Notes: generated by a model from the sequence alone, not told the origin. A DNA stretch of 47,536 nucleotides from CAUPWF01 sp036656615 (GCA_036656615.1 JAVXHY010000016.1:1-47536); one strand, 5' to 3'; counted from the first letter of the stretch, positions 1 to 9,826 are shown. Numbers and translations are program-made.

Positions 1-1285
1 TCTCTATCCCGTATCCTCTATCGCACAGGTACCGCAAATCCCTAGCCAAGGTTGCCGAGTCACAGCTCACATACACAATTCGTTCTGGTTTCATCTGGAC
101 CATGGTCTCCAGCAAGGACTCTTCGCATCCTTTTCTTGGGGGATCCACTACAATCACATCTGCATATACATGATGTGATTGGTATTCCCGGGGCAATATG
201 TCCTCTGCTTTACCCACAAAGAATTCCACATTGTCCATCTGATTGATACAAGCATTCTCTCTGGCATCTTCAATCGCTTGTTCTATGATTTCCACGCCAT
301 ACACATGCTTTGCTTTTTGTGCAAGAAATAGTGAAATTGTTCCGATTCCGCAGTACAGATCCCATACGGTTTCTTTGCCAGTCAGGTTCGCATATTCCAT
401 CGCCAATCCATAAAGCTTTTCGGCCTGTACCGGATTTACCTGATAAAAGGAAAGCGGTGATATCTGATATTTCACAGTTCCAATGTAATCTGTAATATAA
501 TCTTGTCCCCAAAGCAGATGAACTTCTTTTCCCATAATAACATTTGTATTTCCCTGGTTTATATTGTAGGTAATACTGGTCATACCTTCTATATTACATA
601 ATTCCCGAATCAGCTTCTCACTTTTGGGGATTTTGGTTCCGTTGATTACAAGACATACCATTACTTCTTTTGTTTGAAACCCATAACGTATTAAAATATG
701 ACGAATCAGTCCCTTGCCACTTTCCTCATCATAAGGGCTTATGTTGTTTGCTTTCATATATGACAGTACACATTTCAACACTGCTTCATTTTCAGTAATA
801 CCTAAGGCGCAGTCAGTATTTGGAATAATTTGATGGGTTCCGCTGGCATAGAATCCGGTAATGATTGTTCCATTTCTATCCATTCCAACTGGGAATTGTG
901 CTTTATTCCGATAATGATATGGTTCTTCCATACCAATGATTTGGAAGTTGGGAAGATTGGTAAAGCCTCCAATACGCTCCAAGTTATCCTGTACTCTTTT
1001 TGCCTTGAATTCCAGTTGCTTATCATAAGCAAGGAATTGTAGCTGACAGCCTCCACATTGCCTTGCAACCGGACATTTCGGCTCCACACGATAAGGTGAC
1101 GGTGTCACTACTTTCATTAGTCTGGCATAGCCATACCGTTTCTTAGCCTTCATTACCTTAGCTTCTACCATATCCCCAATCACTGCATCCTTAATAAATA
1201 AGGTATAGCCATCTAACTTGCCTATACCTTCTCCATTTACTCCAATATCTTCAATTGTTACAGTTGCTATATCGTTCTTATTCAT
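1..1285 (-). CDS. rlmD: 23S rRNA (uracil-5-)-methyltransferase, C-terminus cut by window edge
   Basis: This is a SAM-dependent m5U methyltransferase of the RlmD/RlmCD (RumA) family that modifies 23S rRNA. The frame is open from the ATG at 1285 to the window edge, so the protein is cut after about 428 residues. An N-terminal TRAM domain (about residues 1-60) is followed by the [4Fe-4S] cysteines C71, C77 and C80 in CPVARQCGGC. The SAM-binding motif DLYCGIGTISLF, the motif DPPRKG and the catalytic cysteine in YVSCDSATLARD are all present, the last only about 20 codons from the edge. A GGAGA ribosome binding site precedes the start. It lies 30 bases after yhaM and is probably cotranscribed. Whether it modifies one or two uridines cannot be told from sequence. 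Confidence 0.9.
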   Translation of the reverse strand, partial: MNKNDIATVTIEDIGVNGEGIGKLDGYTLFIKDAVIGDMVEAKVMKAKKRYGYARLMKVVTPSPYRVEPKCPVARQCGGCQLQFLAYDKQLEFKAKRVQDNLERIGGFTNLPNFQIIGMEEPYHYRNKAQFPVGMDRNGTIITGFYASGTHQIIPNTDCALGITENEAVLKCVLSYMKANNISPYDEESGKGLIRHILIRYGFQTKEVMVCLVINGTKIPKSEKLIRELCNIEGMTSITYNINQGNTNVIMGKEVHLLWGQDYITDYIGTVKYQISPLSFYQVNPVQAEKLYGLAMEYANLTGKETVWDLYCGIGTISLFLAQKAKHVYGVEIIEQAIEDARENACINQMDNVEFFVGKAEDILPREYQSHHVYADVIVVDPPRKGCEESLLETMVQMKPERIVYVSCDSATLARDLRYLCDRGYGIE

Positions 1286-1315
1286 TTATATTCTCCATGA
1301 ATCTTGCTAACGTAG

Positions 1316-2260
1316 TTACAGGGTACTGGCCTTTCTTAGATTGGACTCAAATAAGCGGTTGTACCCCAGCCAATCTTCCGTATTCTTGTCTTTGAATAAT
1401 TCTGTTAGAGTCTGGAATTTTGAATCACTGCAATCTGCAAAATTAAGTGCAAGTGCTTCTGCAAGTGCAGGCTTTTTGGGAGAACCATATGCTAATTCTC
1501 CGTGATGGGCAATAATGCAATGCTTGAGCTCACTTGCCAATTTCTCTGGGAATCCCGAAACTGAGCGAATCGCTTCTCCTGCCATCTCCACTCCAATGAC
1601 AATATGTCCTAAGAGCTGGCCATCATCTGTATAATCGTTGTCCGGAAAAGAAGATAATTCCTTCGTCTTTCCAATATCATGAAAAATTGCCGCTGTGTAA
1701 AGCAGATCTTTATTAAATATTTCATAGGAATTTACAAAATACTCACACATACGAACAACGGACAAGGTATGCTCCAATAAGCCTCCCGAAAAACCATGAT
1801 GAACCGTTTTGGCCGCGGAATGTGCCTTGAAACGTTGTATAAATTCTGGATTTTCCACAAAATAGTATGCAATAATCTGTTGTAAATACACATTGTCAAT
1901 CTGAGAAACGTAATCCATTAATTGGCCATACATACCATCTATGCTTTTATCGCTGGTTGGCATATAATCTGCCTCTATATATTCGCCTTCCTGTGCCTTG
2001 CGAAGCTGCTTAATATTTAATTGCAGGCTCCCTTGATAATTAATAACTTCTCCAAATACTTCCACAAAATCTTTTTCATCATAATCTGAGATTCCCTGTG
2101 AATTAGGATCCCATATCTTCCCATCCAATATACCTGTTTTATCCTGCAAAATTAAATTGTCATAGGCTTTTCCATTTCTAGTCTCTGCACTTCTTTTTCC
2201 TTTGCATAAAAATATCTCTCTGATTGTCTCACCTTCACCTATGGTATTAATAAATTTCAT
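1316..2260 (-). CDS. yhaM: 3'-5' exoribonuclease of the YhaM family
   Basis: The protein has an N-terminal OB-fold nucleic-acid-binding domain (about residues 5-110, with NLILQDKTGILDGKIWD) and a C-terminal HD domain (about 150-290) with the metal motif HTLSVV...HDIGK and a second histidine pair in IIAHHGE. This is the layout of Bacillus YhaM, a 3'-5' exoribonuclease in RNA turnover. The start at 2260 is chosen because GGAG sits 8 bases upstream and it gives 314 residues, the length of B. subtilis YhaM. An in-frame ATG at 2296 would add 12 residues but has no clear ribosome binding site. It sits between the HtrA-like gene and rlmD on the same strand. Confidence 0.88.
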   Translation of the reverse strand: MKFINTIGEGETIREIFLCKGKRSAETRNGKAYDNLILQDKTGILDGKIWDPNSQGISDYDEKDFVEVFGEVINYQGSLQLNIKQLRKAQEGEYIEADYMPTSDKSIDGMYGQLMDYVSQIDNVYLQQIIAYYFVENPEFIQRFKAHSAAKTVHHGFSGGLLEHTLSVVRMCEYFVNSYEIFNKDLLYTAAIFHDIGKTKELSSFPDNDYTDDGQLLGHIVIGVEMAGEAIRSVSGFPEKLASELKHCIIAHHGELAYGSPKKPALAEALALNFADCSDSKFQTLTELFKDKNTEDWLGYNRLFESNLRKASTL

Positions 2261-2329
2261 ATTTGTCTCCATTTCTATTGTTTCACTATCATTCAACTTC
2301 TATTTTCTACTGCGTTGCTGTTTGACCTT

Positions 2330-3610
2330 TTATTCCCGACTTCCCACAGTTACCGTATATTTCATATCTACATAACCATCCGAACCAAGACGCATGCCTT
2401 TTAATTCTATTTCATTACCCACGCGGTACTTGAATAGTGCATCATGGTAGGATGCAATGGATGTAATTGGACTATCTTCTACATAGGTCAATATATCCCC
2501 ACTTTGAATTCCAGCTACCATACTCGGGGAATCTGCAACAATTTCTTTGATGTATAATCCCTTTGGCAATCTCTGTGCTTCTGCTACTTCCGGTGTCACT
2601 TCGGTCGCTTTTATGCCAAGATATGGTACCCCACTTCCATTTGATAATAATTCGATATTCTTTTTTAAGTCTGATATTGCAAATGCATTGATTAGATTTG
2701 TATTGTTCTCTTTAAAAGCACCTTGTGAAATGATACCTAAAATCTCTCCATTTAGATTGATTAATGCTCCCGTTCCTGTTGCAGTTGCCGGTATGTCAGT
2801 AGATAGTATATCATATTCTCCATCTACAAAGGCAATTTTATTTTCACTCGAACTAATCACTCCATAACCCAGACCATTTTTATAACCAAATGGATTCCCA
2901 ATGGCAATCACTGGATTTCCCCGATAGGACGTATTTGAGTTACCTAGCACCGCAGTCTGTATCTGACTCCAGGTAGCTTCTGTTATGGAGCTTCGATTCA
3001 CTGCCAACATAGCAAAACCTAGATTTTCATCTTTTTTCTTTAAACTGGCATCATACTTGCTTCCATCATTAAATGTAATTGTCCATTTCTCAGCATCTTT
3101 TAATATGCTGCTTTCTGTTAAGATTAAAAGTTCCTGACCATTATCTACCACAATCAATCCTGCTGCTCCGTTTGCGTTCTTAACTGAATCTTCTATCCAT
3201 CCTTCTCCACCCTTGATTCCGTTTACAGACACCATACTTCTATTTGCCTGTGACACTATTTGTGTTAATCCAAAATAAAGTTCCTTATAGCTATTTACAT
3301 CTAAGGTGGGGGCAATTGCTTCCGGCACCTGTTCTCCCTCTATACCCGACTCTTTTTGATCTTCATCATCTGGAATTCGAACTACATTGGATTTTTTTTG
3401 AAACTGACTTTCTGCCCAAGGTCTAAACGCGCAAAAACCCAAGCTGGCAAATAATCCAAACACCAATCCCATCAATGCAATCAGCATGAATTTATTAGCC
3501 ATCTTCTTCTTATTTATTGGTTCTGCCTTTATTGTTTCCTGCAAAAATGAAAATTCTTCTGATTCTTCCGTAGAATCAATCTTCGGTTCTTCCTTGTTTT
3601 CCATTGGCAT
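2330..3610 (-). CDS. Membrane-anchored HtrA-like protein with degenerate catalytic triad and PDZ domain
   Basis: The 426-residue protein has an acidic cytosolic N-terminus, one membrane segment (about residues 41-62), a trypsin-like HtrA domain (about 110-325) and a C-terminal PDZ domain (about 330-420, with GLYIKEIVADSPSMVAGIQSGDIL). The fold is recognisable from IAIGNPFGYKNGLGYGVIS and INLNGEILGIIS. All three catalytic residues appear replaced: the usual LTNxHV reads LTESSI (Ser near 168 for His), the usual TDLAVL reads NLGFAML (Gly near 198 for Asp), and the GNSGGP serine loop reads ATGTGA (Thr near 280 for Ser). It is therefore probably an inactive, scaffolding or peptide-sensing HtrA. 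AAGGAG precedes the ATG at 3610. The mutS2 gene is divergent. Confidence 0.85.
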   Translation of the reverse strand: MPMENKEEPKIDSTEESEEFSFLQETIKAEPINKKKMANKFMLIALMGLVFGLFASLGFCAFRPWAESQFQKKSNVVRIPDDEDQKESGIEGEQVPEAIAPTLDVNSYKELYFGLTQIVSQANRSMVSVNGIKGGEGWIEDSVKNANGAAGLIVVDNGQELLILTESSILKDAEKWTITFNDGSKYDASLKKKDENLGFAMLAVNRSSITEATWSQIQTAVLGNSNTSYRGNPVIAIGNPFGYKNGLGYGVISSSENKIAFVDGEYDILSTDIPATATGTGALINLNGEILGIISQGAFKENNTNLINAFAISDLKKNIELLSNGSGVPYLGIKATEVTPEVAEAQRLPKGLYIKEIVADSPSMVAGIQSGDILTYVEDSPITSIASYHDALFKYRVGNEIELKGMRLGSDGYVDMKYTVTVGSRE

Positions 3611-3702
3611 TTTGCTTCTCCTTAATGATCCTTTTTATAGTATACAATATTTCCCCTTTTCATTGCAAGAATAATAGGTTAAAATGTATCTAGGTGAAAA
3701 AA

Positions 3703-6075
3703 ATGAATGAAAAAACAATGAAGAAACTAGAATACAATAAAATAATTGAACTCTTAACGGAACAGGCTAGTTCCCCCAGCGGGAAACAGCTTTGCAGACA
3801 ACTGCTTCCCATTACGAATTTAGAAGCAATCAATACCAGCCAGGAACAAACCGCTGCTGCATTTACCCGAACAATAAAAAAAGGAAGACTTTCCTTTAGT
3901 GGAACATACCAGATAGAAGATTCTTTGAAGCGCTTGGAAATCGGCGCTGCTTTAGGTTGTAACGAATTATTGAAGATTTGTAAACTACTAGAAGCTGCCA
4001 ATAGAGCCAAATCTTACGGACGACATGAAACAACAGAAGAGGATATGGATTGTTTGGATATTTATTTTGAACAATTAGAACCACTTTCTGTACTGGCTTC
4101 TGAAATTCATCGCTGTATTTTGGATGAGGATGAAATCAGCGATGATGCAAGCAGCACCTTAAAGCATATCCGACGAAGTATTGGATTTATGAATGACAAA
4201 GTTCACTCTACATTAACGACCTTAGTAAACGGCTCTTTAAGAACCTATCTACAGGATGCCATTATTACCATGCGTGGTGACCGTTACTGTATCCCCGTAA
4301 AATCTGAATACAGAGGGCAGGTTCATGGCCTGATTCACGATCAGTCTTCTACAGGTTCGACTGTTTTTATAGAGCCCATGGCTGTGGTAAAGTTAAATAA
4401 CGACTTAAAGGAACTCTATGGAAAAGAACAAGAAGAGATTCAAGTCATTTTGGCTAATTTAAGTGTAGAAGCTGCCGCATATATTCAAGAACTACGGTCT
4501 AATTATCGCATATTGACCGATCTGGACTTTATATTTGCTAAGGGCTCCCTTGCTCTGCAAATGAATGCAAGCAAGCCAATTTTTAATAACGAAGGTTATA
4601 TTGATATACGAAAGGGCCGGCATCCATTATTAAATAAGAAAACAGTAGTTCCTATTTCCGTTAATTTGGGAAAGGATTTTGACCTGCTCATTGTAACCGG
4701 TCCGAATACTGGTGGGAAGACTGTTTCCTTGAAAACAGTAGGACTTTTTACATTAATGGGACAGTCAGGTCTTCATATTCCCGCACTGGATCGCTCGAAA
4801 CTTTCCATTTTTGAAGATGTCTATGCCGACATTGGTGATGAACAAAGCATCGAACAAAGTTTAAGTACCTTCTCCTCGCATATGACTAATATTGTTTCCT
4901 TTTTGGAACATGTAAATGAGCACTCACTTGTATTATTTGATGAATTAGGTGCAGGGACAGACCCTACCGAAGGTGCTGCACTTGCAATTGCTATACTGTC
5001 CCATCTTCACAGCCGCAAAATCCGCACAATGGCAACCACTCATTACAGTGAACTCAAAGTATTTGCACTGACTACGCCTGGAATAGAAAATGCCTGTTGT
5101 GAATTTGATGTAGAAACATTACGGCCTACCTATCATTTATTAATTGGAGTACCTGGGAAAAGTAACGCATTTGCCATTTCCAGCAAATTGGGTCTTCCCG
5201 ATTATATTATTGAAGATGCCAAATTACATTTAAGTGAGCAGGATGCTTCCTTTGAAGATTTATTAACTGATTTGGAAGCCAATCGACGCGTTTTAGAGAA
5301 AGAGCAAGAAGAAATTGCTATTTACCGGCGTGAAATTGAACATTTAAAATCACAATTTCAAACAAAACAGGCGCATCTAGAAGAACAAAAGGAACGTATT
5401 CTAAAAGATGCCAATGAAAAAGCAGGAATTATTTTGCGGGAAGCCAAAGAAACTGCCGATGAAACCATTAAGAATTTTCGCAAATTTGGAAATGAACATA
5501 TCTCCCTTTCTGATTTGGAACAAGAACGGGAACACTTGCGTGTTAAGATTAAGAACACCCAAACCACGGGAACTATCGGTAGGGAAAAACCAGTCAAACA
5601 ACACCGTGCAAATGAATTCAGATTAGGGGAATCCGTCAATGTATTAAGTATGAACCTAAAAGGAACGGTTAGCACTCTTCCCAATTCCAAAGGCGACTTA
5701 TATGTACAAATGGGAATTCTCCGATCTTTAGTTAATATTAAGGATTTGGAGATTATAGATACTCCTGCAGAGACAGGAAAGAATCTTCAGCGAACCTCCT
5801 CCGGAAAAATGAAAATGAGTAAATCTATGACCATCCGACCGGAAATTAATTTGCTGGGGAAAACGGTCGATGAAGCAATTTCCCAATTGGATAAATATTT
5901 GGATGATGCATATTTATCTCACATCAGCCCAGTGCGCATTGTACACGGTAAGGGAACCGGTGCATTACGTGAAGGTATTCATAACTATTTGAAACGAGTA
6001 AAATATGTAAAATCTTATCGTTTAGGTGCCTTTGGTGAAGGTGATGCCGGTGTAACTATTGTTGAGTTTAAATAA
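3703..6075 (+). CDS. mutS2: MutS2 ATPase/nuclease
   Basis: MutS2 is a MutS-like ATPase with a C-terminal Smr nuclease domain. It has been linked to suppression of recombination and, in Bacillus, to rescue of collided ribosomes. Walker A is GPNTGGKT (about residue 333) and Walker B is LVLFDELGAGTDP. A charged coiled coil spans about residues 510-620. The Smr domain (about 715-790) holds the family sequences INLLGKTVDEA and RIVHGKGTGALR. The length, 790 residues, is normal. The ATG at 3703 is preferred because TAGGTG lies six bases upstream; a GTG at 3694 would overlap that ribosome binding site and add three residues. It is followed after 22 bases by a two-component system. Confidence 0.95.
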   Translation: MNEKTMKKLEYNKIIELLTEQASSPSGKQLCRQLLPITNLEAINTSQEQTAAAFTRTIKKGRLSFSGTYQIEDSLKRLEIGAALGCNELLKICKLLEAANRAKSYGRHETTEEDMDCLDIYFEQLEPLSVLASEIHRCILDEDEISDDASSTLKHIRRSIGFMNDKVHSTLTTLVNGSLRTYLQDAIITMRGDRYCIPVKSEYRGQVHGLIHDQSSTGSTVFIEPMAVVKLNNDLKELYGKEQEEIQVILANLSVEAAAYIQELRSNYRILTDLDFIFAKGSLALQMNASKPIFNNEGYIDIRKGRHPLLNKKTVVPISVNLGKDFDLLIVTGPNTGGKTVSLKTVGLFTLMGQSGLHIPALDRSKLSIFEDVYADIGDEQSIEQSLSTFSSHMTNIVSFLEHVNEHSLVLFDELGAGTDPTEGAALAIAILSHLHSRKIRTMATTHYSELKVFALTTPGIENACCEFDVETLRPTYHLLIGVPGKSNAFAISSKLGLPDYIIEDAKLHLSEQDASFEDLLTDLEANRRVLEKEQEEIAIYRREIEHLKSQFQTKQAHLEEQKERILKDANEKAGIILREAKETADETIKNFRKFGNEHISLSDLEQEREHLRVKIKNTQTTGTIGREKPVKQHRANEFRLGESVNVLSMNLKGTVSTLPNSKGDLYVQMGILRSLVNIKDLEIIDTPAETGKNLQRTSSGKMKMSKSMTIRPEINLLGKTVDEAISQLDKYLDDAYLSHISPVRIVHGKGTGALREGIHNYLKRVKYVKSYRLGAFGEGDAGVTIVEFK

Positions 6076-6097
6076 ATTACCCTTTTAGGAGGATACC

Positions 6098-6799
6098 ATG
6101 ATTGCAAAACAGAAAATATTAATTGTAGATGATGATGAAAATATAGCAGAACTTATTTCTTTATATTTGGTAAAGGAATGCTTTGATACCAAGATTGTCC
6201 ACGATGGCGACGAGGCCTTAACTGCCTTTGATTCCTATATGCCTAATTTAGTACTGCTTGATTTAATGCTTCCGGGCATAGATGGATATCAGGTATGCCG
6301 GGAGATTCGTGCCAAATCTAACACCCCCCTTATTATGCTTTCTGCCAAGGGCGAAGTCTTTGATAAGGTATTGGGGCTGGAATTAGGCGCAGATGATTAT
6401 ATTATGAAGCCCTTTGATTCCAAAGAATTAGTTGCCCGGGTAAAAGCTGTACTTCGTCGTTACCAGCCAGGTAAAGCAGATGAGTCTGCTTCTGATAAGA
6501 ATAAATGCGTCACCTATGATCATATTACAATTAATTTAACCAACTATTCTGTTGTTTGTGATGATCAAGTAGTGGAGATGCCTCCAAAAGAATTAGAACT
6601 TCTTTATTTTCTTGCTGCTTCACCAAATCAGGTTTTTACCCGCGAGCAATTATTAGATCAGATATGGGGGTATGAATATATTGGTGACACCCGTACCGTG
6701 GATGTACATATCAAGAGACTTCGGGAGAAAATCAAAGATCATGACCAGTGGAATATTGGAACTGTTTGGGGAATTGGATATAAATTTGAGGTGAAATAA
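6098..6799 (+). CDS. Two-component response regulator, OmpR/PhoB family
   Basis: This is a DNA-binding response regulator of 233 residues. The receiver domain (1-120) contains the acidic pocket VDDDEN, the phospho-acceptor D55 in LLDLMLPG, and the KPF motif near residue 105. A winged-helix domain (about 140-230) ends with the typical FTREQLLDQIWG and TVDVHIKRLREKI sequences. AGGAGG precedes the ATG. The sensor kinase begins one base after its stop codon, so the pair is one transcription unit, probably with mutS2. The signal and target genes cannot be read from sequence; the nearby sugar-binding lipoprotein gene is a candidate target. Confidence 0.93.
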   Translation: MIAKQKILIVDDDENIAELISLYLVKECFDTKIVHDGDEALTAFDSYMPNLVLLDLMLPGIDGYQVCREIRAKSNTPLIMLSAKGEVFDKVLGLELGADDYIMKPFDSKELVARVKAVLRRYQPGKADESASDKNKCVTYDHITINLTNYSVVCDDQVVEMPPKELELLYFLAASPNQVFTREQLLDQIWGYEYIGDTRTVDVHIKRLREKIKDHDQWNIGTVWGIGYKFEVK

Positions 6800-6800
6800 C

Positions 6801-8207
6801 ATGCGCAGTACTTTGTACTTGAAATTCATCATTATATATATTGCTTTTGGATTCGTAAGTATTTTCGTAATTGCAACACTTTCTTCTGAGTTAATACTGA
6901 GCCGTTTTGAAAGTAAAACTTCAAGTACCATGTACAAGGAAGCTACTTTGGTTGCCACCGATTATCTTCCTGGTTATTTCTCAGAACATTTATCTACTGC
7001 TGATGTCCACACTCAGTTAAAGGGTATGCAGACCTATCTAGGTGCCTCTGTTTGGCTGGTAGATGCTACAGGTGAACTACTGGTATACGCAAGTTCTGAG
7101 GATGATCCTATTCCTCCAGAGAAAATCAATAAATTCAACCCTGCCGAAAGTGGCAGCAGTCAATATCAGTTGGGAAATTATCACGATTATTTTGATACTG
7201 AAATGATTACGGTTATGGCACCCATCACCCAGGGATTCTCTACAAATGGATATTTATTAATACACAAACCATATCAGGATCTGCAAGACTCTAAAAACCA
7301 AGTATTGACCGATGTTTATATTACTTTTTTTGTTATTTATCTTCTTTCCTTTTCCATTTTGTTGGCCTTTCACTTTCTAATTTATTTGCCACTTCGAAAG
7401 GTTACAGAAGCAGCCACTCAATATGCTTCTGGCAACTTGGATCACGAAATATCTGTGTACACCCATGATGAAATGGGCTATCTTTCAGCTTCTCTTAACT
7501 ATATGTCCACCCAGTTAAATGATATGGAGGAGTACCAAAAGAAATTTATTGCAAATGTTTCTCACGATTTTCGTTCTCCACTTACTTCTATCAGTGGTTA
7601 TACAAAAGCCATTGCAGATGGTACTATTCCTATGGATATGCAAGAAAAGTATTTAAACATTATTTTATTTGAAACAGAACGCTTAACAGATTTAACCAAA
7701 GACCTACTTACACTGAATGAATTTGATATGAAAGAAATTCTGTTGTCTAGAGAAGCCTTTGATATTCATGAAGTCATTAAAAATACAGCTGCCTCTTTTG
7801 AAGGCACCTGTACAGATAAACGAATTTCTATTGAGTTATTATTAGCTGCTAAGATACTGCTAGTCAATGCTGACCGGCGCAAGATCCAGCAAGTCCTTTA
7901 CAATTTGCTAGATAATGCCATCAAATTCAGCCCAATCGACTCTACCATTACCGTTGAAACTACAGAACGTTATGACAAAATCTTTATTTCAGTTAAAGAC
8001 CGTGGCGTTGGAATACCAAAAGAAAATCTCAATAAAGTGTGGGAACGTTTCTACAAAAGTGATTCCTCTCGAGGCAAAGATAAAAAAGGCACCGGACTTG
8101 GTCTGGCTATTGTGAAAGAAATTCTTCAGGCACACAATGAAAATATCAACCTGGTAAGCACGGAGGGCGTCGGCACAGAATTTATTTTTTCTTTGCCAAA
8201 GCCCTGA
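6801..8207 (+). CDS. Membrane sensor histidine kinase
   Basis: The 468-residue sensor kinase is partner of the regulator just upstream. It has a membrane segment at about residues 8-30, an extracytoplasmic sensor domain at about 31-170, and a second membrane segment at about 171-196. A HAMP linker follows (about 197-250), then HisKA with the phospho-acceptor H255 in NVSHDFRSP, and an HATPase domain with the N box NLLDNAIKFSP, G1 DRGVGIP, F box ERFYK and G2 GTGLGLAI. The extracytoplasmic domain has no recognisable ligand motif. The gene ends 11 bases before the convergent lipoprotein gene, and no terminator is visible between the two. Confidence 0.93.
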   Translation: MRSTLYLKFIIIYIAFGFVSIFVIATLSSELILSRFESKTSSTMYKEATLVATDYLPGYFSEHLSTADVHTQLKGMQTYLGASVWLVDATGELLVYASSEDDPIPPEKINKFNPAESGSSQYQLGNYHDYFDTEMITVMAPITQGFSTNGYLLIHKPYQDLQDSKNQVLTDVYITFFVIYLLSFSILLAFHFLIYLPLRKVTEAATQYASGNLDHEISVYTHDEMGYLSASLNYMSTQLNDMEEYQKKFIANVSHDFRSPLTSISGYTKAIADGTIPMDMQEKYLNIILFETERLTDLTKDLLTLNEFDMKEILLSREAFDIHEVIKNTAASFEGTCTDKRISIELLLAAKILLVNADRRKIQQVLYNLLDNAIKFSPIDSTITVETTERYDKIFISVKDRGVGIPKENLNKVWERFYKSDSSRGKDKKGTGLGLAIVKEILQAHNENINLVSTEGVGTEFIFSLPKP

Positions 8208-8218
8208 TTTGTAATGAT

Positions 8219-9391
8219 TTAATATAACATCTTCTTAATAGAAGGTTCCTTTAAATTGTCTTTTGTAATCCAAATATATCCCGAATCAACAACTGCTTCA
8301 TTCCCCTGTTCCAACACGGAACGCGCGGCTGCAACTACAGTAGCATATCCCATGCCAAATGGATTTTGAACGATGAGTCCATTAATTTCTCCGGACTTCA
8401 ATTCTTCCATCTGTGGTTCTCCCCCATCCACTCCTACTGTTAAGAAGTTCTCTGAATTCTTCAGTGCCTTATTTTTCGCTATTATGATTGAATGTACTGC
8501 GTCTTCATTGGTTCCAATTGCTCCTTTGATATTTGGATGCTTCTCAAAGTAATACTGCAGTATATCTTCTTCTTTCATCATCTCTGGATCAATAAATGCC
8601 TGTCCCTCAGAAAGATTAGCATTTTTCTCCCCTGCTATGATTTTAGCCATTTCTTTCATGTCATCCAAATGAATGGTCTCTGCTATCGTAACTTGTGGAT
8701 GGTTCACAGTAATTTCTTCCACTGCTGCCTTTTCTCTTTCCATTCCTGTGGTTGATTTTGAATCATGGACAACTAGGAAGATTTCTCCTTCATCACCAAT
8801 ACTGCTGCATAATTTTGTTGCAGTCATTTGAGATATTTCTTGGTTATTTGTGCCTAGCATACATACAATCCCTTGGTAATCACTTCCAGAATCAAATGCT
8901 ACAATGGGAATTCCATTTTCTGCTGCCAAATCAAACTGTACCGAACAAGCCTTAGAATCAATAATTGCAATTCCTACTGCCGAAGGGTATCTAGCAAGCT
9001 CTTCATCTAGAATATTAATCTGCTCATCTACATTATTATTCTTACTTGGTGCACTATAGTTTACCTTTACTTTATCTTCCCCCTTATACCCAAGCATCGT
9101 ATTGATGTCTGCTGCTGCCTGGTCAACACCTTTTTTCACTTCTTTCCAATAAGGTGTTTCCACACCTCTTCCTATAATGGATATATAAGTCTTTGGCTGT
9201 AGATTTAACCCAGATACCTGACCATAAGCTTGTGGATTTAATATATCTAGTTTTGACTGATATTCCTTTTCTTTTATCGGTTCACCCGAACCTTCCGGTT
9301 TTTCTTCATTTTTTACTTCCTTGCTGCAGGCACAAAGAAATAATACCGCACATAGCAGGATACTTACAATAAGTTTTTTCTTCTTCATCAT
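8219..9391 (-). CDS. Sugar-type ABC substrate-binding lipoprotein, orphan
   Basis: The 390-residue lipoprotein has a signal peptide ending in the lipobox LCAC (Cys about residue 22) and a type I periplasmic-binding fold of the RbsB kind, seen in ISIIGRGVETPYWKEVKKGV, GIPIVAFDSGSD and TVGVDGGEPQMEELKSGEINGLIVQNPF. Such proteins bind sugars or related small molecules and deliver them to an ABC permease or a membrane sensor. No permease or ATPase gene is adjacent. It may serve distant permeases, or give ligand to the sensor kinase encoded by the convergent gene; both are inference. GGAGAG precedes the tandem ATGATG start. Confidence 0.85.
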   Translation of the reverse strand: MMKKKKLIVSILLCAVLFLCACSKEVKNEEKPEGSGEPIKEKEYQSKLDILNPQAYGQVSGLNLQPKTYISIIGRGVETPYWKEVKKGVDQAAADINTMLGYKGEDKVKVNYSAPSKNNNVDEQINILDEELARYPSAVGIAIIDSKACSVQFDLAAENGIPIVAFDSGSDYQGIVCMLGTNNQEISQMTATKLCSSIGDEGEIFLVVHDSKSTTGMEREKAAVEEITVNHPQVTIAETIHLDDMKEMAKIIAGEKNANLSEGQAFIDPEMMKEEDILQYYFEKHPNIKGAIGTNEDAVHSIIIAKNKALKNSENFLTVGVDGGEPQMEELKSGEINGLIVQNPFGMGYATVVAAARSVLEQGNEAVVDSGYIWITKDNLKEPSIKKMLY

Positions 9392-9544
9392 CTTCTTCTC
9401 TCCACTATCATAAATAATTTTACTACTTATTTACTATACACTAATTTTCATAAAAAAGAATGAAAACTTTCTTAAATTTCAATGTATTGGAACTACCTTC
9501 TCGGTATACTTCACTTTGTACTAAATTCAAAGCATAAAATAACC

Positions 9545-9573
9545 TTGTATATTTTATACTTTTGTATTAGAAT
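9545..9573 (+). promoter_or_regulatory. Promoter of the ferredoxin gene
   Basis: TTGTAT (9545-9550) and TAGAAT (9568-9573) are 17 bases apart, a good sigma-A type match. The predicted RNA would start near 9580, about 45 bases before the ferredoxin ATG, leaving room for its AAAGGAGG ribosome binding site. Confidence 0.6.
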
Positions 9574-9623
9574 GTAAAAAGGAACGATAGATTATGATCA
9601 AATTTAAAAGGAGGAATTATACA

Positions 9624-9794
9624 ATGGCATACAAAATTAGTGATGACTGCGTAAGCTGTGGAGCTTGTGAATCTGAATGTCCAGTAGGTGCAATTAGCCA
9701 AGGTGCTGAACATTATGAAATTGACCCTGATGCATGTTTAGATTGTGGTGCTTGCGCTGGACAATGTCCAACCGGTTCTATATCTGCTGAATAG
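9624..9794 (+). CDS. 2[4Fe-4S] clostridial-type ferredoxin
   Basis: The 56-residue electron carrier has two CxxCxxCxxxCP motifs, CVSCGACESECP and CLDCGACAGQCP, that bind two [4Fe-4S] clusters. This is the classic clostridial ferredoxin that links fermentation oxidoreductases and hydrogenase. The start at 9624 is chosen because AAAGGAGG lies just upstream and it matches the usual 55-residue length; an upstream ATG at 9594 would add ten basic residues and has no such site. The gene stands alone, with its own promoter and terminator, as expected for a highly expressed protein. Confidence 0.95.
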   Translation: MAYKISDDCVSCGACESECPVGAISQGAEHYEIDPDACLDCGACAGQCPTGSISAE

Positions 9795-9826
9795 TCAAAT
9801 ATTTTACAGGCAATAGAAGCATACTA

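Noticed and set aside
270..1089. Several small genes at the left edge
   Set aside because: They are shadows of the single rlmD frame that runs open from 1285 to the window start.
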